Below, piece by piece: positions 22,501 to 34,154 of a DNA stretch of 64,000 bases. Under the pieces are notes generated by a model. It ran no database searches. It saw nothing but the letters and a program-made list of their open reading frames with translations, and was not told the DNA's origin. A program made the position numbers and the translations under genes. Position 1 is the stretch's first letter. Each line of letters begins with the position of its first letter. Source of the DNA: Undaria pinnatifida (Eukaryota > Sar > Phaeophyceae > Laminariales > Alariaceae); assembly GCA_012845835.1 (NCBI GenBank), contig JABAKD010000016.1, forward strand, positions 6,541,919 to 6,605,918, in the 5' to 3' direction.

Positions 22501-25500
22501 GTCAAACAAGTTAGCACTGGCGTTGAATCTACAACTACCAACGAGTTAGCATTGGGTTTGCAACAAGCACGATTAACATTACTAGCCCAACAAGTTATCA
22601 CTGGGTTTGCACGAACCGGGCGTTGGCGCTATACAAATAAAAGGTATGCGAAGAAAAGGTACAAGAGGCACGAAGAGAAACTAGAGGAAGGGAGCGGCCC
22701 AGGGGGGGGGGAAGGGGGGGGGGGGCGTACTCATTTGTAGCATGTCTCAGTCATCTGACCATTGACCGCGCACCCCTTTGGAAACCGAGCACCGTTCATT
22801 CCTACTCCTAATAAAGACACCTCCGACATGTGGGCGCTCATTACGCTTTTTTAATATACTACTAAAACATTTTTGCTTATCCTACTGTATCCCCTTCCTG
22901 TTTCGTCGTCTGTGGCCACCATCTATCTCCTAGGATAGCTATCGTTTTCTCGCTACTCTCTAGTCCACCAAAACTCCTCCATGTCACATTCGTCTAATTT
23001 CCTCGTTTGCTTCAGCACATCCCGTTCCTCCTTGTATATTTCACATCCTCCTACTATGTGAGTCCTACTCTCTAATGTTGTGCCACACGGGCACACATGT
23101 GCATCCACGTCCTCCTCCTCCCGACTACATGGTACTGGTATATATATTTCTTCTTTCTGGTAGGTGCAGGTCCCGTACGCGAGATCGCAGTTTCAGTTAT
23201 TTTGCGTAGTCCATTGGGTCGTGCAAATATGTTTTCATTCCAATATCTTCCCTCAACCCCCCGTACATCTCTCAAGTGTTTCTCCTCTTTCACCTTATTT
23301 CTTAGCGTTTGCCTTTCTCTCTCCTCTATCCTTTACTTCATTTTCGTTTTGTACCCGACAAACTTCTCTATGGGCAGTACCTCTTGGTTTTCTAAACCCT
23401 TCCAAATTTTCTCCACAACGTTATCCCGTCGTATTCCAGCTCGCCCTTTTGTTTTTTTTCTCCCATACAGTCTTGTCAGCTATGGGTGGCAACCTCTTTT
23501 CTGGCATATTCCTTACTTCATATTGTCGTTTCAACTTCATCACGTCTCCGTTTTAAGTGGGCACATTCCTATTGAATAGTTCTGCTCTTAATACTGTATT
23601 ACTCGTCGTACTCGAGCATCCTAGAATATTTTAGCTGCTGTCATCTGCATTGTTTCCAGTTGTTTTACGAGTTAAGCGTTCCCTTCCCATGCTTCTCCTG
23701 CACACCTGCTACTTCAGGTTGGTACAATCACATTAATCAGAATATATATTTTAATCCTAGTACGATCAAGGTGCGAATCTGTTAGTATCGCATCAATCTT
23801 GCCTACCTGTGCTTACCCTTTCCTATTACTTTCGCTACGTGTGTATCCCAAGAGCAGTCCTTTGAGATCTCTACGCCAAGGTACGTACACTGGCCTACTG
23901 AACTACAATCGGTAGGTCATATTTTCCACTTCCAATTGAAATTTACCGGATTCACCTTATCTTCGTTACATACAACTACTGCTACTACTACTGCGCACTT
24001 TTTTACGTTCGCTGTCCCTCTTAATTTCCTAGTGTACTCTAGTGCCTTCCCTATCTGTTGCTGCAATCCTTCGGGTGCTTCTGATATCCCCCCGAAATCA
24101 TCCGCAAACATTAACCCCGACACCGTATCTTCCTTCCCCCATTGTGACTTCTTGGTTTGCCGCTTCGACTGCTACTATCATGTCATTGATACATACCTTG
24201 AATAGATTGGGTGATAGTGTACATCCCTGCGCAACTCCTCGTAGAATACCAACATGCTTATTTGCTTCCCCGTCCAGCATCACAGCACTTCTCGCACATT
24301 CCGTCATATTTCATCATTCTTCACATCCTCTGATCCCAACTCCCCACATATCTTTCCACTTGTTTCGTCCTTCTCCAACATTGTTCCCATTCTATCGTTC
24401 GAAATCTTACAGGGGCAGGGGGGGGGGGGGCAAGGGCACATTGAACCATGGAAGCTCGTCATCCCCCTCGAAACTCAACGTAGGCCTGCCGGCGACAGAT
24501 ACAAAGATCGGAGAGGCGTCCATGTAATTTATACATCAAACGGTTACCGTGATTGATACGTTGAGCGTTTGCACGTTTGCCGCTCGCGACACTTCAGGCG
24601 TTCGCCACCAAATACGCTCTTATAGGTACAGACATGCCAAAGCGAAATCTCGATCTCGCAGGTGACGCGTACTTTTGTGATTGTTTAAAAAAAATGTAGA
24701 TTGCATCGAGGTGGGAGAGACGGGTTGTTCGCCTTCCAATCCCACTGCCTCTTCGCAATGACCATGACTACGGTAGGCTGGGTACCCCCTTTTTTTTAAC
24801 TGGGTTTTATTTGAGCCACTCGCCCAAATACGACAGGCGATTTTAAAAATAATTTTCAAGGACGTCAGCCGTGAGTTTGACGAATTTCAGGTCAATACTC
24901 ATCTTTGCAAGCTGCGTTGTTGGTACTCGTAATATACTATATGAGTGAGTTTTTATTGGGAGGTGTCTTGTTTTTTGTCCACTCTAATGGTAAGTATTGG
25001 CATTTATACTTTAGGTGGAGAATATTGAGCTAGGTAAAACATCACATCTATTTTAAAAAATTATTACCGTAGTTTCCACTACACTGCTTTATCATATGTA
25101 TGGTAGGCGGTTTATTTTGTTTTTTTTCCCCCGGGGCTTTATCGGGAAGAGCACGAAAACATTTGTTCGGCGCGGTGTAGCTAACTCTTCACCGGCGGTT
25201 CCATGCGGCACACACAAAAAACAGCACGACAGCTTCAACACCACACAGAAATAGGGGGAGTCACTCGCGCCAGTGACCCCGAGGCCCTGCAAAATCAGGT
25301 CCCAAAAATGATCCCCTTGCCACAGCTGTACGGCCCAATCCGCTACAGCAGTTCTTCGGCGTGTCAACAAGTGCATCCAAGGCATGCCACGGTAGAGGCG
25401 CGCCTAAATTCTACGAAGGTCCCATTTGAGGAGTTCTATTCCCCGCCCAAAAACTCACTTTGAGAAAAAATGAAAGCACATACCGCTGAGCAATCCCATG

Positions 25501-28500
25501 GCCTACATAGGTATGGTACACAACTAAGAACACTATAATAAACCACATGGAGTATTCCTTATTCCGGCGATGATATAGGAGAGTTGCTCAGATAAGCAGG
25601 TCCGTCAGTAAAAAAATGTGTGCTTCCAAATGTTGCACATGCGTCAGCTGTGAGTTCGATCACTTCAGAAGGGTCGATACTCATATTTGCAAGCTGCGCG
25701 ATACTCCATCAAAAAAGTATTTGGGCCAAAAACGGCTCCCTCTATCCAAGCGCACATCTTCCTTGACCTTGACCTTGACCTTGATGGAGCCGTCAAGCAA
25801 CGCACACACACAGCTACAATCCTTGACCTCGACTTTGACCTTGCTGGAGCCGTCAACAACGCATACACATTGATGACGGCTACAATCCTTGACCTCGACC
25901 TTGACCTTGCTGGAGCCGTCAACAACGCACACACTTGACAGCTACAACCCTTGACCTTGACCTTGACCTTGCTAGAGCCGTCAAGCAACCCACACAACTT
26001 GACAGCTACAAATCCCGTGCCGCGCGAGTTCCACCCTAGCGACATCTGCGACTATATCATTTTAAAGGTGTTTCAATGACGACCCTCCCGCCCTTGTTTT
26101 TCACAGGACATCCCATGTTTCACAAGCTATTCAGTGCTTCATAGGCTATCCAATGTTTCACAGGCTATTCATTGTTTCACAAGCTTACTCAATATTGCGC
26201 AAGCTGTCCAACGTTTCCCAAGTTCGCCATCGAACGATGCTGTCATACCTTAATCTTGTCGTTGCTGCTGAAGCCGTCAAGCTGATTCAGCAGCTCGAGC
26301 ATCGTCCGCTGCACCTCCCTGTCCCCCGACTGCTCCCCGCCGAACCTCTTCGTTCCGATGGCGTCCAACTCGTCAATGAATATGATCGCCCCGCCCTACA
26401 CGATAAGAAAAAGAAAAAAAAAATGGCCTAGGGAAATAAACAATGGCTCACCCCTGTTAATCTTATATACAATTGTCGGCGTCCAACTCATCATGAAGAT
26501 TACCACCCCGCTCTAGACCACAAAAACCAAACGAACACGACCGTTGGCACTTATGGGTGCATGTGTGGTAATCTTCACGCTTCCCTGGCAGGAAAACGTC
26601 AGTTTGACGGAATTTATGCATCGCGCACGTCATGAAGAACCCTCTATCAAAACGCGAATACTGCTGTTTGTCGAGTTTACCCTGAACGCCCGGGGTACTA
26701 TACTGAAAGGAGCCAGGTAGTCTTCGATTCCAGATTTCCTGTGAACACGGAATAGCTCACGGCGACGATGAATATAATGCGAACAATACGAACAACAACA
26801 ACAACAAAAGTAAGCGGACCTTGGCCTGGTCCTTGCACTTCTCCTTGGCCAGCTCGAACGCATCACGCACAAGCTTCGCTCCGTCCCCAATGAACATCTG
26901 ACACGGGCAAGAGGAAACAAGCAACGACGGAGAAACGCGATGAATATTTTCAAAATTTCATCCACGTTTTTGGGGCGTAATTACTCGAAGTTAGAATGGG
27001 AAACGTAGTTCAGTACTGGAGAGGTTAAGCTTAGGCCTTCGAAGTTGCCATAAACGAGGTTGGTGAGTCTGAACACGCGCTGTGAAGCGATTAATCTATC
27101 TCGACGTAGAACGTACAAGCAAGGGCGCATGCGAGGTTAGTGAGTCTGAACACGCGCTGTCAAGCGATCAAACTACCTCGACGTAGAAAGTACAAGCACG
27201 GGCGCGTGTGTGTCAGCCAAGAAGCCCAGTATCCAGATTCCAGCCACGCAACAAAATATGGTTTTCGCAACAAAATATGGTTTTCGCTGGGTGGCCACTC
27301 CTTCGGTCCAGCTCCATCGGTCCAGCTACAAAATCGACGGCAGCGATAAAGCCGCCCGGCACGTGAGGGTAAAAGGCGCCTTGAGCTTAACATCCAAGAA
27401 ACGCTTCTACTTCAACTGTCGCACACTAAACCCAAGTAGTCTGTCCCAACAAACGAGGGGGCATGTTTTACAGGGGGGGGAGTTAAGCTGATCCTTCGCG
27501 GCTGCGATGGAACAGCCCCTCGGCTATTAAAATACCTGCACGAGCTGGGGGCCCGCGAGCTTGAGGAAGATGGCGTCCGTTTGCTTCGCGCAGGCACGAG
27601 CGAGCAAAGTCTTTCCTGTCCCGGGCGGACCGTGCAGCAGGATGCCCTTGGGAGGGCGGATGCCGATGTTGTCGAACATGTGCTTGTGGGTCATGGGCAA
27701 CACCACGGCCTCAATCAGCTCCTGAATCTCCTTGTCCAAGCCTGGCGGCCGAGATATTTGATTGGTTTGGATGTGGCCGTTACCATGACCATGGAGGGAA
27801 GGGAGGGGTGGGGGGTGGGGGGGGGACGAAAACAAGGAAGAGCGAGCGAAACCGAATTAGGAAACGGTGGAGAAGCGCGTGGGGGGGGGTGGGGGAGTGC
27901 ACGACGCGAGGAGACGGAACGCAAGGCTCCCAGCCGCGCATACATTGCGCATATTTCACGACAAACACTGACGCAAGCTTCTCCAGCCTCACCTCCGATA
28001 TCGCTGTACTCCTCGGTAGGTTTCTCATCCACCTCCATGGCCTTCACGCGGTTGTCGTATTCCGCAGGCAGCTTCTCCAGGATAAGGTAGCTGTCCTTGT
28101 TCGTCCCCACAAGGTCTCCCGGTGTGAGCTCGTCCGTCGGGACCAGACCGGGCACCGGAAGATAAATCGTCTGCCAAAAAGCAGGCCGGTTACAATATGT
28201 ATACTCTCTTTTAGAAGTGCCCCTATACCCGCTACCCCGACCCCCGTACTACTAAAAACTACCTGGTACGACTGCAGGTACTGTAGAGCACACGCACATG
28301 CTCTGCCAAAAGAAGGCGGGTGCTATTTTTTAGAAGTGCACTCACGCTTCGAGACACAGTAACAAATGCTTCGAATCAAAGTAAAGTGCTGAATGCGATA
28401 TTATATCGTTTGTCGCTCCCCAGCTACGTGGGCACGCCAGACCAACGGACCACCTTGCAATTTTTGGGCCGGTAAAACGGAGGGGACAGGCAGGCACGGG

Positions 28501-31500
28501 CAGACTTCCCTGACCAAAGTACCAAAATAATGTTTTCAACCAAACCAGCGATGCCTCCGGCCGTTAGCAAACCCTACCTGACGGGTCGACGTTTTCATGA
28601 CGGCGCTCTTGGCCTGTCTCGTGGCATCAATATCTTGCGCGCCACCATCTTCCTCCTCCTCCTCAGGGTCGTCCTCAGGATCCAATATCTGATAGTGAAT
28701 CCCGTTACCCAAGCCAAGCGAAAGCAAAAATGAGAGCAACCTCGAAAATGAGGGCAAACTGAATGCCAGAGCAAACGCAAAAGCACAAGCGAAAGCGCAA
28801 CCGAAGCGGGAAAGAAAAAAAATGCAAAATGGTCTCCAGTCCCGACGTTCAAAACGCCCGAGCACGCCACCGCCACGCTCGCCAACAAACCGGCCACCAC
28901 CACCCCCCTCACCACCTCCTCCACCACCACCACCACTACCACCACCACTCTATCACCGCCACCACTATCAATACTATCACCACCACCACCACCACAACCA
29001 CCCCAACCCCAACCCCAACCCCCTACCACCCCGACCTCCACGAACACCGCCATCGCCACCACCATCACCACAACCCACCGCTCACCACCGCCCACCCCCA
29101 CGCCCACCACTACCGCCATCACGCCCCACGCCCACCACTACCGCCATCACGCCCCACCCCCACCCCACCGCCCACCCCCACCCTCACACCCCCACCACCA
29201 CACCATCCCCACTACCACCTGCACCACTATTTTCTCGAGATAATACCCGACTTGTCTGTTCACCTCCACGACGTTCCCTACTAGCCAAGGGAGCTGCTTG
29301 TTAAGCTTGATCTTCTCCTTGTTCTCCCTGATCTTCTCTTTCTGATAAAAAGTCGCGCCGTCGGGTAAAAGTCACCAAGAACGGTTTCCACAGGAAACCG
29401 GGGCACGTCGGAGTGCGGGGGTCGGGGTAGCGGGTATAGGGGGGAGCATGCTGATCAGCGCCGCGTAGAGCTTCCCCGCCATGAGCTTCGAAATTCAAAG
29501 GTTTGCATGATAAGAGCACGCAAGCACACCGCATTGCGATTGTGAAACTGGCAGTCGACGGGTATACAAAATATAAAGTAGAAAAAACACAACACACACC
29601 AACGCAACAGCACTCTTCCGAGATTATGCACACACTGCCACCTGCATTCCAGTGGTCACATGAAAGCCTCAGGTTTGTACGCCTGAACAATTGCTTAGGC
29701 GTACGGACCTGAGGCTTTCATGTGAACAATTGCTCAGTTGTCTCTGTCCACACCGACAGAGACGGAGCTAAGCGATTGCTTAGGCGTACGGACCTGAGGC
29801 TTTCATGTGACCACAGTAACGTAGGTGGCAGTGTTTGCATGTATGATATCATGCCACCGTAGGGGTCCACAAGGAAATCATGAGGTTCCTCAGTTGAAGG
29901 ACTTCTATACTGATTCGATACTGACTCTATACTGACGCGATAGTGACTACAGACTAGTGAACGTGCAACGCGATGAACAACGGCAGGGCCTATTCCTAGT
30001 TACAGCAACGAGCAATATCGTCAAACACAAATGACCTTCCAGCGACAGCGACAATGGGTGGTTTGATATTAGCAGTGTAGTTGCGTGTAACAGAGTGAAA
30101 TAGAGTGTTAGCTGAGGAGCCCGGTCAGACAGACCGGTTTTGGCCAAAAAATGCTACCATGCATCATATCATGTCACACCCTCATCGCACCACGCGTACA
30201 ACTCCCGAGGGCTCCGCCGAGCGGGAACATCGCGAACGGGGAGATAAGAGAAGTGGGTGCGAGTGCGGTGCAGTGCGATAGGGGCACGGTTGTGCACTAA
30301 CTAGGCTGGAAACCCACTCGCGAACACTTCGCTGATGACAGTTAGAAATGTCCTTGCGAACGGGTTCATAGAGTACCAACAGCTACCCCTGGTATACTAT
30401 ACCAGGTATAAATAGTATGGCGAATCGTACGTACACGACATCAGCGCAAGACAGAAGACGCGCCAAGCGCCTTCCTGCTGCTGCCCCTACTACAGCACAA
30501 CAGCGGGGGGCTCCCAACAGTGCCGGTATGTGCCAGCCCAAAATATCGGCACTATTCAGGGCACTGGCACTATCCAACCATCACAATTGGGAGACCCCCA
30601 CTGTAGTACCTATTAATAGTGCAACACGGGCGCAGGAAGGTTCAAGGTCGCACGATATAGCTTGGCGAAGCACGTCCTGCATTATACGGAGCATGTGTTA
30701 ATGGCTGACCTGAGTTGTGCTCTCGTGTCGGATGCGGTCTGTATCGCTCCGCATGATGCGGATCTCGTTGTCCAGCAGTCGCATGCGCTGTCGCAGCTCC
30801 TCCGAACCCATCTGCGCAGGAAACATACAAACGGGAGTTTGACAACCAAGGAAAAACGGGAGTGTTGATATTATATTCATATCATACCTGCGGCGTTACG
30901 TTCACCGTGCAAGTCGGCGTCATCGGTGGCACCAACACAGAAATCATTTCATACATAGGACATATCACGATCTAGATCATCTACATCAGTTAGGTCATTT
31001 AGATCATTTAGATCATTTAGATCCTGTATTGGTCTTTGGGACCAAAACGCAAAATATTCCACACATCGCGCAGACCACGATCTACAGTAGATCATCTAGA
31101 TCCTATATCGGTCATGGTAAATTGTGCACGATCTCTTCAAAACAGATCCAACCCAGGAAACATGTACTGGATCATTCAGAGCATCCGGATGTCACCCGAT
31201 AGCATGATCTGTAAGCCATGCAGATAATATAGACCAGGGTTAGGTCTGCCCTCAAATACATAGATCATACAGATCATAAAGATATAGGTACGGACCTGGT
31301 CTGTCCCATGTGTCAAATTTACAACGTACACCCAAGCGACATAGATCCTATAGATCATATAGATCATAGGTACGGACCTGGTCTGTCCCATGTGTCAAAT
31401 ATTAATGTTTACAACGTACACCCACGCGCGGCCGCGCTGCGCGAGAGCGCCATGGGCGGGTTCCTGTGTCGCAACAACATACATTGCTGTACTGCATACC

Positions 31501-33789
31501 TGTATATCATAGCGTGTTAAAGTCTACACCCGATATACGAACGCGCCGGTAACGTCCGCTCTACTGTATTCTATCATATGGATATGAGCAGGTTGTGCCT
31601 CGTGAGGGGGGGCATGGCAGATTGTTCCCCACCATGATACTGCTGTGCCCTAAAACGTCAAGTTTCTGCACAACGAAAAACAACGAAGCCCGAAAAGGAT
31701 CGACGAAGCGAATAGTGGGAGATATCACATCCTTATCCTGCGCTTGTTTGAAGGTGGCATTGCCGACTTTGGCCAATCCGCGTCAATGGTCCAGTAAGTA
31801 CGCCTTGTGTACGACGTTACCTGGTACACCGTATAAAGCGCAAATTGACACACCCCCTCAGACAGTGTTCCCAGCTGATTTTCTCCACAGCAGGGAGAGT
31901 GCAGACGCCGAGCGATGCGCCCAAGGAACGAAATCGACAATGTACATATCTCCAAAGTCACCACTTTCGATTCGTGTACCCCCCTTGTTGTCGGAGAAAT
32001 CGTCTCTGAAGTTCATCCCGGGGGTGTGTGTGTAATCTTGCGTGTTTTATACGGCATACGAGGCACCTGGGATCATATATCATGCCCGCAGCTTTCAAGA
32101 TGCTGCAAGGTCTCCACCGCTGCACATCTATTGCGTTGTGTTTGGAAAATACTGCAAGGTCCCCTCCTCTGCACTCTTGTTGCATTCATTGCTGTGTTTT
32201 CAATACGCTGCAAGGTCTCCACCACTGCACTCGTGTTGCATTGCTGTGTTGCTTAGCAATGCAGCAGGGGTGCCACGGTCGAGACCTCGTAACAGCTTGA
32301 AAGCTACGAGTATTATATACCAGCTGCCTCGCTACCGTACACTGGTACGTCGTGTACATGCTCTATTTATTTGTACTTCAAGGCGTACTGGCTGGACCAT
32401 TGACGCGTCTTGCACTATAACACAGAAGGAGTGAAGTGGTGGAGACCTTATTACAACTCGAAAGCTATAATGCGAGTGTGATGTTAGGTGCCTACTGCTG
32501 CTGTTGGATCTTGTGTACCGCAGCACCGCAGCATGAAATCACGAAACAACTCTGGTTCGTGGGCCAAAGACTTACTTTGAAGGCTACTCGTACACGTAGT
32601 GCGTAGTGGTCGTTTTATTTCCAGTACAAACAAGGAGCATGACGAGCGGGTTGATAGAGAGACTCCTCGCGCAACAACCCTGTACGTGCACAGGAACAGA
32701 GACGCCAAACTGTCTTGCGCCAAGGGCAGAATTCTCAAGGGATCAATCGAGGTATATTGTCTGTTGGGACGCTCTTATCACTACCAGGTACAAGGTACAA
32801 TGAATGGTACCAGTATATCTTCACGAGCGAGACGACGGGCGATACGAATGATCGAATGATACCATATGAAAGCGGGGTTGGTTATCATTAGGATCGGGCG
32901 TTGCGAACGCTAAGCTTGGCATTCTCAAATTGGATCGTACTGATCACGCGTCGGACAGATCCCTCTTGGTCATCTATATGATCTGTCTTTCAGGGCAGAT
33001 AGATTCCTGGTTACTATTAATACGATCTGTATGGCCTAGATCACGTTGCCGGATGAGAGCCGGATTATCTGTACGATCTAGCACGTGTTTACTGGGTTGG
33101 ATCTGTACGACACAGATATTTCACGATATGTCACACCGAGGTATTTAGGATTTAGATTATCTACATGATCTAGATCGTGGTCTGTCCGATCTGTGCAAGA
33201 TTGCAGATTTCAGGATGCGAAAGCTACTTGCAAGCTTCGGCATACCCGCAAAACTTGGCAGTCTCGCTCCGCCAGACAACGAGAAAACGTGGATTGTGCA
33301 CGCCCAATGCCAGCCATTTTTTTCCGCTTCGCCTCGCCTCTACAGCATGCACGTGTCCCTCGCAGTTAGCAACCAGCGGGTAAATCGTTGATGGATTGTG
33401 GTCCTCGGCCTTTAGCGTGTGGCCTGTGCACCGTGGGTCGTAGGTCTACTTTCTGCTGCGAGTGATACACGAACACAACCTGTACGAAGTAATCTGGAAC
33501 AAGAAGGCCGCACAACCTAGATAGAGATCGTAGCCGTCTAGTGTATATACACATCCAGAGTCAAGAATAAGAAAACGCAGAAAATCGCGGTCATTGCCCA
33601 CACAGAGTCTTCCGAAGAACAACAACCGCACTCCCAACTCCAACCGCGCAATGCAAAGCACTGCTGCAATCTACTTGCTTGCTGCACCTTCATAATCTCC
33701 TCATCTAGCTGATCAGCCTCGTCTCCCCAAATCTCCTTCGATTCCAAGTCAGCCGACGCACCCGAGGCCGGCTGTTGCGGGTCTGCCAT
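19538..33789 (-). CDS. RPT5: 26S proteasome regulatory ATPase subunit Rpt5 (6A, PSMC3)
   Basis: One of the six AAA+ ATPases of the proteasome base, which unfold substrates and open the 20S gate. Eleven exons on the minus strand: 33789-33688, 30811-30710, 29341-29264, 28688-28578, 28170-27993, 27741-27536, 26897-26820, 26395-26249, 20958-20808, 20083-19971 and 19615-19538. All have GT-AG borders and consistent phases, giving 447 residues. The N-terminus is acidic, followed by a predicted coiled coil (exons 2-3) and an OB domain (exon 5). Walker A GPPGTGKT has Lys234, Walker [16 protein letters not shown] has Asp293 and Glu294, and the second region of homology [17 protein letters not shown] has arginine fingers 351 and 354. 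The C-terminus LDYYA is the HbYX-type tail typical of Rpt5. Intron 8 is 5.3 kb and holds three mobile elements. The ATG at 33789 is chosen because the codon two places upstream is GTG. Confidence 0.95.
20410..20750. other. Intron 9/8 flank material
   Basis: Lies in intron 9 (20084-20807). Contains a small palindrome GGCTGATGATCAGCC (20450) and short inverted AGTCGGCAAGT/ACTTACCGACT motifs. The part 20640-20745 resembles 530-640. No gene. Confidence 0.35.
21025..21284. mobile_element. 260-bp MITE with perfect terminal inverted repeats
   Basis: Begins GGGAGCCCCTAAATGCAGCG and ends with its exact reverse complement; the perfect match covers 23 bp and imperfect matching continues inward. The flanks ACAAAGGC and ACAAAAGG suggest an 8-9-bp target duplication with one indel. 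It lies in Rpt5 intron 8 and has no coding capacity. Confidence 0.7.
21340..22451. mobile_element. MULE-like non-autonomous element with 9-bp target duplication
   Basis: The inverted ends GGGGAGTGATAATCTCGCAG and GGGCAGTGATAATCTCGCAG continue as TIRs of about 100 bp (through GGGGACATATAA and GGTTTCCACC). The element is flanked by perfect 9-bp repeats TTACACATG at 21331-21339 and 22452-22460. Inside are two tandem units of about 185 bp (near 21455 and 21640) and CAG-rich sequence, and no transposase. Long TIRs plus a 9-bp duplication are typical of Mutator-like elements. Confidence 0.8.
22462..22640 (+). repeat. Degenerate tandem GAGTTAGC-type units
   Basis: Units of roughly 45-60 bp sharing MAAGTTAGCACTGG or GAGTTAGCATTGG follow the MULE-like element directly. 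Non-coding. Confidence 0.4.
22860..24410 (-). mobile_element. Decayed LINE (non-LTR retrotransposon), 5'-truncated
   Basis: On the minus strand the reverse transcriptase motifs [14 protein letters not shown] (block B) and FADDFGG (catalytic xADD) are readable at about 24.2 and 24.1 kb, but in different frames because of a frameshift near 24120. Further 3' come a NVKKCAVVV block, [13 protein letters not shown] and [18 protein letters not shown] pieces and several stop codons. The upstream half of the RT and the endonuclease are absent. A sister fragment lies on the plus strand at 46.2-46.9 kb. It sits in Rpt5 intron 8, on the same strand as Rpt5. Confidence 0.82.
24857..25015 (+). repeat. Dispersed LTA-core repeat, long copy
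   Basis: Carries CAAGGACGTCAGCCGTGAGT..CATCTTTGCAAGCTG and about 100 bp more. The reverse complement of 62095-62245 matches the whole length. Rpt5 intron 8. Confidence 0.6.
25640..25995. repeat. LTA-core fragment followed by a CTTGACCTTGACC minisatellite
   Basis: 25640-25710 is a diverged LTA-core copy. From 25757, four units of about 60-70 bp share CTTGACCTCGACCTTGACC, GCTGGAGCCGTCAA and ACAGCTACAA. Rpt5 intron 8, non-coding. Confidence 0.7.
26095..26220. repeat. Degenerate tandem repeat of about 22 bp
   Basis: Roughly five units resembling CAATGTTTCACAAGCTATTC in Rpt5 intron 8, about 30 bp from exon 8 on its 3' side. Confidence 0.6.
27040..27205. repeat. 78-bp tandem duplication in Rpt5 intron 6
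   Basis: Two units with GTGAGTCTGAACACGCGCTG and CTCGACGTAGAA, about 78 bp apart. Non-coding. Confidence 0.65.
28868..29225. repeat. CCA/CCACCC simple-sequence tract
   Basis: About 350 bp of C-, A- and T-rich CCACCAC and CCCCAACCC sequence filling most of Rpt5 intron 3. Both strands show long open frames, but these are low-complexity artefacts. Confidence 0.8.
29627..29839. mobile_element. 213-bp MITE containing a nested near-perfect hairpin
   Basis: The outer inverted ends (TGCAMACACTGCCACC, then GTGGTCACATGAAAGCCTC) pair over about 45 bp with few mismatches. An inner segment at about 29654-29726 is itself a near-perfect palindrome built from the same TCACATGAAAGCCTCAGGT sequence. It looks like a foldback element with an internal copy of its own end. 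Rpt5 intron 2. Confidence 0.65.
30960..31430. repeat. AGATCAT-rich repeat block
   Basis: Units such as ATCATTTAGATCATTTAGATC and GATCATACAGATCATA. The sequence GGTACGGACCTGGTCTGTCC occurs twice, about 80 bp apart. Related material lies at 32940-33180 and 37530-37700. Rpt5 intron 1, non-coding. Confidence 0.6.
32088..32282. repeat. Three tandem units of about 60 bp
   Basis: CTGCAAGGTCTCCACCGCTG and TGTTGCATT-like sequence repeats near 32100, 32150 and 32210. Rpt5 intron 1. Confidence 0.6.
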
Positions 33790-34154
33790 CCTCACTCGTC
33801 ACCACCAACGGCCGCACACTTTTATCCCCTATGAACTCAACCAAATGGTTTGCTCACTAGCGCTGGCTCTCGGGTCAGACTTCGCTTGCGGGTGTGCTGC
33901 TGGTGCCGGGTTTGTTCGATAGAAGCTCAGCGTGGAGTTCCATTCCCGACAATGAGCTTTTCTTGCAGGGGGAAAAACACATGCCAGTATTGTCTTAAAT
34001 ATAAAGCCATTTTTATTCATTTTAATATACCTAGTCAAAATGTTTTATGTTTGAGTCCAAGTTGGTACAAGTACAGTATCGGACAGGACTCAACTCTAGT
34101 GCGACGTGCGACAAACACAGATAGCACCAAAGTTAAGCTAGCAAGGACACACCG
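33790..34154. promoter_or_regulatory. Bidirectional intergenic promoter region
   Basis: 365 bp separate the ATG of Rpt5 (minus) from the ATG of the geranylgeranyltransferase beta gene (plus). AT-rich stretches occur near 34000-34030 (TTTTAATATACC), but no definite factor site was identified. Confidence 0.6.

Noticed and set aside
28595-29304. Long Pro/His/Thr-rich ORFs on both strands
   Set aside because: Produced by the CCA-rich simple repeat in Rpt5 intron 3 and overlapping a true exon on the minus strand.
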